A stretch of 8,862 nucleotides of DNA from Thioploca sp. (lineage in GTDB: Bacteria; Pseudomonadota; Gammaproteobacteria; Beggiatoales; Beggiatoaceae). Shown here one piece after another: positions 1 through 5,880 of this stretch. The translations under genes were made by a program, and so were the position numbers. The number at the start of each line of letters is the position of its first letter. Within the stretch, counting starts at the first letter, position 1. The stretch lies in NCBI GenBank assembly GCA_011371325.1, contig DRQV01000147.1, forward strand, positions 1 to 8,862, given 5' to 3'. The notes below the pieces were generated by a model. It was given only the letters and a program-made list of their open reading frames with translations. It was not told the origin of the DNA and did no database searches.

Positions 1-1
1 G

Positions 2-1459
2 ATAATTTCAATGTATATGACAGTTATTGCATGGATTTATGCCATTGGAGCTTTACTGGCCTTATTACAAGATGAAGCGTTAAGACATACGATTATTGAA
101 AGACGATTTGCTCGTATCGTTAATAATATTCACGAACCATTTTATTTAATCTGTGGCTATGGTGATACTGGTCAAGCTTTAGTGAGTGCGTTAGAAGAGA
201 AATTAATGCGTTCTGTAGTAATAGAACTTTGTCAAGAACGTATTAATGTACTCGCAATAGAAAATTATCCAGTTTATGTTCCTAAACTATGTGCTGATGC
301 CAGTAAACCAATTCATCTAGTTGAAGGTGGCTTAAAAAATACTAATTGTGCTGGAATTGTTGCAATAACTAATGATAATCTAGCTAATTTGCATATTGCT
401 ATTACAGCTAAACTTTTGCGACCAGAATTAGCAGTAATTGGCCGAGTAGATTCTCATGAAGTTGCGGCTAATATGGATTCTTTCGGTACTAATTATTTAA
501 TTAATCCTTTCGATATCTTTGCTCGTAAATTACATACTGCTATTCATACTCCAGATTTATTATTACTTCATGAATGTTTGACTGACAGTTTAAATATTGA
601 GTCTTGCGAAGCTTTGTCTCCACCTCAACAAGGATTATGGGTTTTGTGTGGTTATGGAAGATTTGGTAAAGCTATATATGAACAATTTAAAAATGTAAAA
701 CGAATAAAGTTAGTGGTAATAGAAGCTATGCCTGATAAAACTGGTTATCCAGATAAAGGCGAATTTATAACCGGACGTGGTACAGAAGCACATACATTAC
801 AGCAAGCTCATATTGAACAGGCAGTTGGTATTGTTGCTGGAACTGATGATGATGTTAATAATTTATCTATCATTATGACTGCTAAAGAATTGAATCCTAA
901 ACTATTTGTAGTGCTTAGACAAAATAATACCTCTAATCAAATTATATTTAAAGCAGCTAAAGCTGATATAACGATGCAGCTAAGTAAAATTATTGCAAGC
1001 CGTATTAGGGTATTACTAACCACTCCATCATTAGTTAATTTTATGCGAATTATCAAACGTAGTGGAGAACAGGTATGGATACGCAAGTTATTGCAACATA
1101 TAAAAAAAGATATTCTACATAATACTAAACCTAATATTTGGGAAATAAATATAAATCCTGAACAAACTCCAACTATTTGTGCAGAATTAGTAGCGAATAA
1201 ACCAGTATCATTAGATTGTTTATTACGCAACCCAAGAAATAGAGATAATATTTTAGAATGTTTGCCTTTACTATTAATTAGAAATGAACAAAGTATTTTA
1301 TTGCCAAAAAGGACTGAATTATTAAATATTGATGACAAAATATTATGGTGTGGTAAACATGGTGTTACTGCATGGATGGAATGGGCTTTACGTGATCCGG
1401 TTATTTTAACATATTTAAAAACTGGTAAAACCACATCATTTTTATCCAAATTTATTTAA
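2..1459 (+). CDS. Two-RCK-domain potassium channel/uptake protein (TrkA-N type), 5' end outside window
   Basis: This is a cytosolic K+-gating module joined to a membrane segment. The frame is open to the left edge, so the first visible ATG (position 11) is probably internal. Residues below are numbered from it. A hydrophobic helix at about 3-20 looks like the last channel helix. The first Rossmann RCK domain has G49-Y-G-D-T-G54 with an acidic residue at E72. The second has G214-Y-G-R-F-G219 with E238, so both keep the dinucleotide-binding glycine pattern. Residues 350-482 form a C-terminal region resembling TrkA-C/RCK-C ligand-sensing domains. A membrane helix joined directly to two RCK domains fits a Kch-like or TrkA-like channel better than soluble TrkA, but the missing N-terminus hides the pore filter. 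Family assignment is firm; ion selectivity is inferred. Confidence 0.85.
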   Translation: MISMYMTVIAWIYAIGALLALLQDEALRHTIIERRFARIVNNIHEPFYLICGYGDTGQALVSALEEKLMRSVVIELCQERINVLAIENYPVYVPKLCADASKPIHLVEGGLKNTNCAGIVAITNDNLANLHIAITAKLLRPELAVIGRVDSHEVAANMDSFGTNYLINPFDIFARKLHTAIHTPDLLLLHECLTDSLNIESCEALSPPQQGLWVLCGYGRFGKAIYEQFKNVKRIKLVVIEAMPDKTGYPDKGEFITGRGTEAHTLQQAHIEQAVGIVAGTDDDVNNLSIIMTAKELNPKLFVVLRQNNTSNQIIFKAAKADITMQLSKIIASRIRVLLTTPSLVNFMRIIKRSGEQVWIRKLLQHIKKDILHNTKPNIWEININPEQTPTICAELVANKPVSLDCLLRNPRNRDNILECLPLLLIRNEQSILLPKRTELLNIDDKILWCGKHGVTAWMEWALRDPVILTYLKTGKTTSFLSKFI

Positions 1460-1495
1460 TGTTCAGAGTTTATCTAGGAAAAAATTAATTATAAT

Positions 1496-1506
1496 TGCTA
1501 TATAAT
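1496..1506 (+). promoter_or_regulatory. Possible -10 region upstream of yjbQ
   Basis: A TATAAT hexamer at 1501-1506 is preceded by a TG at 1496-1497, in the 124-bp gap between the RCK gene and yjbQ. No good -35 hexamer is seen 16-18 bp upstream. In AT-rich DNA such matches arise often by chance, so this is only a candidate. Confidence 0.3.
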
Positions 1507-1525
1507 AGTTACTTTAAACAGTTCG

Positions 1526-1549
1526 TTTTGCTTCACCTGAGTAGCAAAA
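1526..1549 (+). other. Small hairpin in the yjbQ leader
   Basis: TTTTGCT (1526-1532) can pair with AGCAAAA (1543-1549) around a 10-nt loop, 34 nt before the yjbQ start. There is no following T-run, so it is not a convincing terminator. It could be a leader stem or chance. Confidence 0.25.
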
Positions 1550-1583
1550 TGGTAAATACTTCATATCATAATTCTTTGAAAAT

Positions 1584-1985
1584 ATGCCGATTATACATAT
1601 ACCAGTATCTGGACAAGGATTATTTGAGTTTACTCAACTAGTTAGTAGTATAGTTCATGATTCTAAAATTACTGAAGGTCTATGCACGTTATTTATCCAA
1701 CATACATCAGCCAGCTTATTAATTCAAGAAAATGCTGATCCAACTGCTAAAAAAGATTTAGAAGTTTGGTTAAATCGTTTAGTACCAGAAGGAGATTCCT
1801 TGTACACTCATAAGCTTGAAGGCAAAGATGATATGCCTGCTCATATAAAATCAGCCTTAACTGCAACTAATTTATCAATTCCAATAATAAATGGAAAGCT
1901 TGCATTAGGAACTTGGCAGGGAATTTTTCTATGGGAACATCGACATATAAGTAAACAACGTTCGGTGGTTATTCATATTAGTTAG
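1584..1985 (+). CDS. yjbQ: YjbQ/UPF0047 family protein (secondary thiamine-phosphate synthase enzyme)
   Basis: This is a small cytosolic protein of the YjbQ/UPF0047 family. E. coli YjbQ has weak thiamine-phosphate synthase activity in vitro, but the physiological role is not settled. The 133-aa length fits the family, which is usually 130-140 aa. Conserved signatures are present in order: H40-T-S-A-S44 followed by an L-I-Q-E-N stretch, D-D-M-P-A-H at 82-87, G109-T-W-Q-G113, and E118-H-R120. The histidines and acidic residues of these blocks are the expected metal/active-site set. The ATG at 1584 is the first start after an in-frame TAA at 1569, so the start is well bounded, although no strong Shine-Dalgarno is seen. 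It lies 124 bp after the RCK gene on the same strand and converges on slyB. No other thiamine gene is nearby. Confidence 0.93.
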   Translation: MPIIHIPVSGQGLFEFTQLVSSIVHDSKITEGLCTLFIQHTSASLLIQENADPTAKKDLEVWLNRLVPEGDSLYTHKLEGKDDMPAHIKSALTATNLSIPIINGKLALGTWQGIFLWEHRHISKQRSVVIHIS

Positions 1986-2012
1986 GCAAAAGTCGGGATA
2001 AAATTCCCGACG
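1986..2012. terminator. Shared hairpin terminator between convergent yjbQ and slyB
   Basis: GTCGGGA (1992-1998) pairs perfectly with TCCCGAC (2005-2011) around a 6-nt loop, forming a GC-rich 7-bp stem in otherwise AT-rich DNA. On the minus strand the stem is followed by TTTT (complement of 1988-1991), giving a standard intrinsic terminator for slyB. On the plus strand the downstream sequence is AT-rich but lacks a clean T-run, so it would end yjbQ less efficiently. Confidence 0.7.
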
Positions 2013-2019
2013 ATATAAA

Positions 2020-2484
2020 TTAAAATTTTGAAACTCGTTTAGTATTATTATTCCGACTACTAAATACATTTACTCGTTCATTTTTTTCAAATAACACATC
2101 ATCTTCTTGAATAATGACTATTTTTTCACCACTTTCTAATCTAACCACAATTTTTAACGCATTTCTATCAGTAATACCTTGTTCAAAATAATGACCTAAT
2201 AAACCACCTATCACAGCACCACCAACCGAAGCCAACTGTTTACCTTTACCACCACCAATTGTACTAGCTGCAATAGCACCAAGAACTGTACCACCAGCTG
2301 TACCAACTATAGTTCCATCTTTCCTAATCGTGGCTAATTCAACACTTTCTACCACTCCCTCTTCAACATCTTCAGCTTGTAAAGCATCTCTTTCGGTATA
2401 AATTCTGCCAGAACGACTAGTAGTACAAGCACCTAATAAAAATGTGATTAAGAATATTGTGAAGATTACTTTTAAAATTCTCAT
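2020..2484 (-). CDS. slyB: SlyB-like outer-membrane lipoprotein with glycine zipper (Pcp family)
   Basis: The 154-aa length matches E. coli SlyB (155 aa). The N-terminus is a lipoprotein signal: R2 and K5, a hydrophobic core at 6-17, then lipobox L17-G-A-C20, with C20 as the predicted lipidated residue. T21-T22 follow rather than Asp, which suits outer-membrane sorting. Residues 58-104 form a glycine-zipper 2TM segment with many G-x-x-x-G repeats. The C-terminal part is a small beta-rich domain with the G-E/D-x-I-x-V-x-Q pattern of SlyB. In enterobacteria SlyB is envelope-stress (PhoPQ) regulated and stabilises outer-membrane proteins; that role is from the family and is not shown here. The start is supported by an AAAGGTG Shine-Dalgarno five bases before the ATG. 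It is transcribed alone and ends at the hairpin near 2000. Confidence 0.9.
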   Translation of the reverse strand: MRILKVIFTIFLITFLLGACTTSRSGRIYTERDALQAEDVEEGVVESVELATIRKDGTIVGTAGGTVLGAIAASTIGGGKGKQLASVGGAVIGGLLGHYFEQGITDRNALKIVVRLESGEKIVIIQEDDVLFEKNERVNVFSSRNNNTKRVSKF

Positions 2485-2489
2485 AGTTA

Positions 2490-2496
2490 CACCTTT
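2490..2496 (-). promoter_or_regulatory. Shine-Dalgarno of slyB
   Basis: AAAGGTG on the minus strand lies 5 nt before the ATG whose complement is 2482-2484. It fixes the start of the lipoprotein. Confidence 0.7.
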
Positions 2497-2524
2497 GAGT
2501 TAAATTGATAATTGAATAAACTAC

Positions 2525-2626
2525 CTAATCCGAATAATATCTTTGAATGTGAGCCATTTGACTAGCTTTTTTACTGGTAACCCATGTTAAAATATTATTT
2601 ATCATGGCTATATTCGGGCTAAACAT
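2525..2626 (-). pseudogene. Possible relic of the FtsK gamma domain (33-codon open frame)
   Basis: Reading the minus strand downstream of the ftsK stop, an open stretch ends with W-V-T-S-K-K-A-S-Q-M-A-H-I-Q-R-Y-Y and a TAG stop. Aligned without gaps to the start of the E. coli gamma winged helix (V-T-E-K-R-K-A-S-I-S-G-V-Q-R-Q-F), it shares V-T-x-K and Q-R and has conservative matches at the hydrophobic positions between them. The arginine-rich R-I-G-Y-N-R-A-A-R helix is missing. The stretch has no Shine-Dalgarno. The match is short and may be chance, so I call it a candidate relic only. Confidence 0.25.
2582..2607. other. Dyad symmetry in the slyB-ftsK gap
   Basis: CCATGTTAAA (2582-2591) pairs with TTTATCATGG (2598-2607) at 9 of 10 positions around a 6-nt loop. 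It lies about 100 bp upstream of the slyB start and about 115 bp after the ftsK stop. It could be an operator for slyB or a weak ftsK terminator; there is no T-run on the minus strand. It also overlaps the candidate gamma-domain relic. Confidence 0.35.
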
Positions 2627-2721
2627 AAAAAGTACAAGGTTTATTTATGAATATTTGTTAAATTTTGTTATGGTTTACTATATGCTAACCTTAATAAAAG
2701 AGGTTTTATCTGACATAGTAT

Positions 2722-4800
2722 TTATTTAACTAAAACATCGGTAAAATCAATGTAAACAGGAGTAGCACGAGATTTTAAATCAGCTACCACATTTTCTACT
2801 TCAGATTGAGAAACATTACTTCCATGTACCCGCACTGGCGTTCCAGTACCAGCTGTCATATACAACATATCTCCTTGTCCAAGCAGTTCTTCGGCTCCAA
2901 TTTGACCCAAAATAGTACGTGATTCATTTTTATTATCGACCTTAAAAGCAATACGAGTTGGTACATTGTTTTTAATTAAACCGGTTATCACATTTACTGT
3001 AGGATATTGAGTTGCCAAAATAATATGGATTCCAGCTGCTCTAGCTTTTCTAGTTAAACTAGTAATCGACTGCTCTATTTTTGTTTCTACTCCAGTTACC
3101 ATTAGCTCAGATAATTCATTGATAATCATTATAATATGAGGTAAAGGTTCATTAACATTTTCTATTTCAGCTTGTAATAATTGAGCTTGATTATAATCAT
3201 CAATTCCACGCACTCCAATACTAGCCATAAGTTTATATCTATGTTCCATTTCCTGTTCACACCAAGTCAAAATATTTGGAATTTGCTGAACATTAGTGAT
3301 AATTGGAGCTAATAAATGTGGTAAATCAGTATATATAGCTAAATCGTTAGTGGCATTATCTACCAATAATAAGCGTACTGCCTCTGGAGAAGATTTAAAC
3401 AATAAGCTCAAAATAAAAGTATTGATTGCAGTAATTTTTTCAGTATTATCGCTACCTGCTATTAAAATATGAGGAATTCTAGTCAAATCAATTATTACTG
3501 GTTGGCCACTAATATCTCTACCCAGAGCAACTACCAATGGAGATAAATTAGATTGATATTCAGATGAATTAAGCAATTCATATAAATTAATTGATTGTCG
3601 TTTCCAAGTAGGAATTTCAATATGTAATGTTTCATTTTGAGCTTCAATAGTTTTCACTTTTGCTATCTTTAAAGTTTCCGCTAAAGCAATATCAAGGTCA
3701 TCAAGATGATTAGTATTAATTGGAGTAATTGGATTTACTTCATAAGTCGTTAAAACTGGTCCTGGTTGGACTGAAATAATCTCAGCATCAATTCTTATAT
3801 TAGCAAAAGCATCAATCATTCGTTGTGACAATACTCTTATGGTTGGTGAATTGCTTATATTAGGTGTTGCATCTAATAATCTTAATGATGGTAATGGTAT
3901 AGTTGGTTTTTTAACCAGTGGATGAAGAGGTTTTTCCACATATTTTTTATCTTCATCCTCATCATATTCTTCATACTCATCATCATATATTGATTCTTCT
4001 GCATACCGTTCCCTTTCTTCACGCCATTCAATTCTACGTTTTTGCCAACGACTATAGGCAGTTTTACCCCATTTTTTAGTATTAGCTCCTGCAATTTTTG
4101 ATATTTTGGTAGTTGTTTTTAAGGTTTTTTTCGTATTAGTTGATAACCAAGGCAAAAATTGAGTACTCATATAATTTTTAATCACTGGCAACCACAATAA
4201 GGTATAATAACCAACAATATCTGCCAATCGCATCCAAGATAAAGCTGTCAATAAAGTAATACCTGTAAAGAACAATGCCAACAAAATTAAAGTTGCTCCT
4301 AAAGGGTTAACCATTGCAACTAAGCTATTACCAACCCATTGCCCTAAAATACCACCAGCATGAGTTGGCAATAAAGTATTTTCAGAAGTAAAATGCACAA
4401 TAGCAAGACCACAACCAGCCATCAAAGTGGTTAAAAAACCAATACTAGGGATTAATAGATTTTTTGGTTCTGAGAAAATTTCATGATGTTTACCCTTATA
4501 GATTAACCACCCCATATATCCAACCATGATAGGAAATAAGTATGCAAAGTAACCAAATAAGTTTAAAAATATATCCGCAAATACAGCTCCAACCATACCA
4601 CCTATATTTTGAATTTCTTCTGCAGAACCACTACGTCCCCAACCTGGATCACCACCATAATAAGTAAATAATGAAATAAATAAATATAATCCAATGAAAT
4701 AAAAAGACATTAATACAATTTCTTGTAAACTAGACTTAATTGGTTTACCTGTATTATTATATTTTTTACGATTAGTGCGTCGGGCTTGAATTTTATGCAT
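2722..4800 (-). CDS. ftsK: FtsK-like membrane protein with a degenerate motor domain and no gamma domain
   Basis: FtsK couples septum assembly to DNA translocation for dimer resolution. Here the 692-aa frame keeps the family order: a membrane domain (helices near 26-46, 73-101, 115-137, 165-187, with the typical DPGW loop at 51-54), a charged linker with an acidic run near 257-286, an alpha subdomain (about 320-440) and a RecA-like beta domain (about 440-692). The catalytic sites are eroded. The Walker A position reads G449-S-D-N-T-E-K-I456 instead of G-T-T-G-S-G-K-S. The D-P-K motif is D481-N-A. The Walker B Asp is N561, though E562 remains. The T-Q-R-P motif is T-Q-Y599-P. The protein stops right after the beta domain, so the gamma KOPS-reading/XerD-activating domain is absent. 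An AGGAG site 6 nt before the ATG and 36-bp spacing from the GGDEF gene suggest co-transcription. I infer an ATPase-dead paralogue, perhaps retained for its membrane/division role. Confidence 0.9.
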   Translation of the reverse strand: MHKIQARRTNRKKYNNTGKPIKSSLQEIVLMSFYFIGLYLFISLFTYYGGDPGWGRSGSAEEIQNIGGMVGAVFADIFLNLFGYFAYLFPIMVGYMGWLIYKGKHHEIFSEPKNLLIPSIGFLTTLMAGCGLAIVHFTSENTLLPTHAGGILGQWVGNSLVAMVNPLGATLILLALFFTGITLLTALSWMRLADIVGYYTLLWLPVIKNYMSTQFLPWLSTNTKKTLKTTTKISKIAGANTKKWGKTAYSRWQKRRIEWREERERYAEESIYDDEYEEYDEDEDKKYVEKPLHPLVKKPTIPLPSLRLLDATPNISNSPTIRVLSQRMIDAFANIRIDAEIISVQPGPVLTTYEVNPITPINTNHLDDLDIALAETLKIAKVKTIEAQNETLHIEIPTWKRQSINLYELLNSSEYQSNLSPLVVALGRDISGQPVIIDLTRIPHILIAGSDNTEKITAINTFILSLLFKSSPEAVRLLLVDNATNDLAIYTDLPHLLAPIITNVQQIPNILTWCEQEMEHRYKLMASIGVRGIDDYNQAQLLQAEIENVNEPLPHIIMIINELSELMVTGVETKIEQSITSLTRKARAAGIHIILATQYPTVNVITGLIKNNVPTRIAFKVDNKNESRTILGQIGAEELLGQGDMLYMTAGTGTPVRVHGSNVSQSEVENVVADLKSRATPVYIDFTDVLVK

Positions 4801-4806
4801 CTCAAA

Positions 4807-4811
4807 CTCCT
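4807..4811 (-). promoter_or_regulatory. Shine-Dalgarno of the ftsK-like gene
   Basis: AGGAG on the minus strand lies 6 nt before the ATG (complement 4798-4800). A consensus site ahead of this frame argues that the degenerate protein is still translated. Confidence 0.75.
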
Positions 4812-4836
4812 GTTAAATTTGTTTAAAATTAAACCT

Positions 4837-5733
4837 TTATTCGGCTAATAAAATACCACCACGGTTATTTTGTTTAACTTGATATAAAGCTTCATCCAAA
4901 TGGATTAGTAACATTTCCAAATCAGTTTTAGTATCTAAATCTGTTTCTCCTTTATATTCACAAGCTCCAATACTTAAACTGAATTTTAATAATTCTCCCA
5001 TAGGAGTTTTAACAGTTTGTTGTTGAATCCGTTTTAACACCATCATAGTTGCTTTATGATCAAAATTCCATAATACAATTAAAAATTTATTACCAGACCA
5101 GCGAGCTAACCAATCTCCATCTCGAATATTTTCTTCCAATGTTGCAACAATCTGAGTTAAGCATACATCTCCTAAATTATAGCCAAATCTATCATTCAAC
5201 TGTTTAAAATGATCAATATTAACCAAAGCAACTAGCATTTGGCTTTCTTCACGTCTAGCTCTAGCCATATCTTGCAATAAACGACGTTCGGCAATTTGGC
5301 GATTAAAAATACCAGTTAATGGATCTATTGCTGAGGTTTTTTTCATTGATTTATCAAATGATTCAAGCTTATCAATTGCATATTGTACATCAGTCATCAA
5401 CTGGCCAACGTTATCCTCAAAATCAATTGGTAATTTAGTCGTTTTTTCTCCATTAAGAGCATTATGTAAAGTATTTGCTGTCAAGGTAATTGGGCATAAT
5501 AACTGTTTTAAAAAAAATATGGATGTTAAAGTTCCAATCACTGTTAATATAAGAACAGCTATAAACAAGAAAAATATGTTAAAAGAAGGTATTGCTAGTA
5601 AAAATATAAATACTGTCAGCAAAACTAAAAAAGGGGCAAAACATGCACTTATAATAATCTTAAAAATATAATTATGTCGTAACGATGGTGGCAAACGATT
5701 ACATGAGTCAAAATAAAACTTAAGTTTATTCAT
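4837..5733 (-). CDS. Membrane-anchored degenerate GGDEF protein with retained I-site
   Basis: GGDEF proteins make c-di-GMP from two GTP. This 298-aa protein has two close transmembrane helices (about 23-48 and 52-75) with almost no periplasmic loop, a HAMP-like segment (about 76-128) and a GGDEF domain (about 131-298). The domain starts canonically with D137-P-L-T-G and keeps the metal Asp D174 (I-D-H-F-K) and the guanine contacts N180 and D189, spaced as in PleD. The signature loop, however, is S213-G-N-K-F217 in place of G-G-D/E-E-F, so the catalytic acid is Lys. The inhibitory-site motif R204-D-G-D207 is intact at its standard distance. Cyclase activity is therefore unlikely, and binding of c-di-GMP or GTP is plausible (inference). 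It lies just upstream of the ftsK-like gene. The start has a GAGGA site 7 nt upstream, within a 17-bp tandem duplication. Confidence 0.92.
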   Translation of the reverse strand: MNKLKFYFDSCNRLPPSLRHNYIFKIIISACFAPFLVLLTVFIFLLAIPSFNIFFLFIAVLILTVIGTLTSIFFLKQLLCPITLTANTLHNALNGEKTTKLPIDFEDNVGQLMTDVQYAIDKLESFDKSMKKTSAIDPLTGIFNRQIAERRLLQDMARARREESQMLVALVNIDHFKQLNDRFGYNLGDVCLTQIVATLEENIRDGDWLARWSGNKFLIVLWNFDHKATMMVLKRIQQQTVKTPMGELLKFSLSIGACEYKGETDLDTKTDLEMLLIHLDEALYQVKQNNRGGILLAE

Positions 5734-5750
5734 AGATAAATCCTCTTCAT
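5730..5750 (-). CDS. Six-codon leader ORF overlapping the GGDEF start
   Basis: ATG-AAG-AGG-ATT-TAT-CTA-TGA encodes a six-residue peptide (M-K-R-I-Y-L). It has its own GAGGA site (complement 5758-5762), 7 nt before its ATG. Its TGA overlaps the ATG of the GGDEF gene as ATGA, the classic layout for translational coupling. It exists because the ribosome-binding region is duplicated with a 17-bp period, putting the two starts in different frames. Whether it is translated is unknown. Confidence 0.4.
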   Translation of the reverse strand: MKRIYL

Positions 5751-5764
5751 AGATGAATCCTCTT
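5731..5764 (-). repeat. 17-bp tandem duplication of ribosome-binding site and start codon
   Basis: On the minus strand the unit AAGAGGATTCATCTATG is followed directly by AAGAGGATTTATCTATG, 16 of 17 identical. Each copy contains a Shine-Dalgarno and an ATG. The second ATG is the GGDEF start. Replication slippage is a simple origin. Confidence 0.9.
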
Positions 5765-5880
5765 ATCGAAACTGGTATTTCGGTATATTGACTTAATAAT
5801 ACGCATAATTATGATAAAGTGATTATCCCTGAAATTGTTATCCATTAAACATTTAAAGATATTCATAATTTATTGCCAAA

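Noticed and set aside
937..1449. 170-codon open frame on the minus strand inside the RCK gene
   Set aside because: It lies wholly within a well-supported gene on the other strand, has no recognisable domain, and is a composition-driven shadow.
2687..2706. AACCT/AGGTT hairpin just after the ftsK stop, followed by T on the plus strand
   Set aside because: The stem is only 5 bp, and the T-run is on the strand that carries no gene to terminate. Too weak to call.
3882..4094. 70-codon minus-strand frame rich in Met, Lys and Asn inside ftsK
   Set aside because: It overlaps the acidic linker of the FtsK-like protein in another frame, and its low-complexity content mirrors the GAT/GAA repeats there.
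5804..5813. CATAATTATG perfect palindrome upstream of the GGDEF gene
   Set aside because: A 10-bp AT palindrome is expected by chance at this base composition and has no second copy nearby.
5834..5848. GGATAACAATTTCA on the minus strand, identical to part of the E. coli lac operator region
   Set aside because: The other operator half is absent, no LacI or lac-type gene is nearby, and the position ahead of the GGDEF gene gives no sugar-regulation logic. Probably chance.
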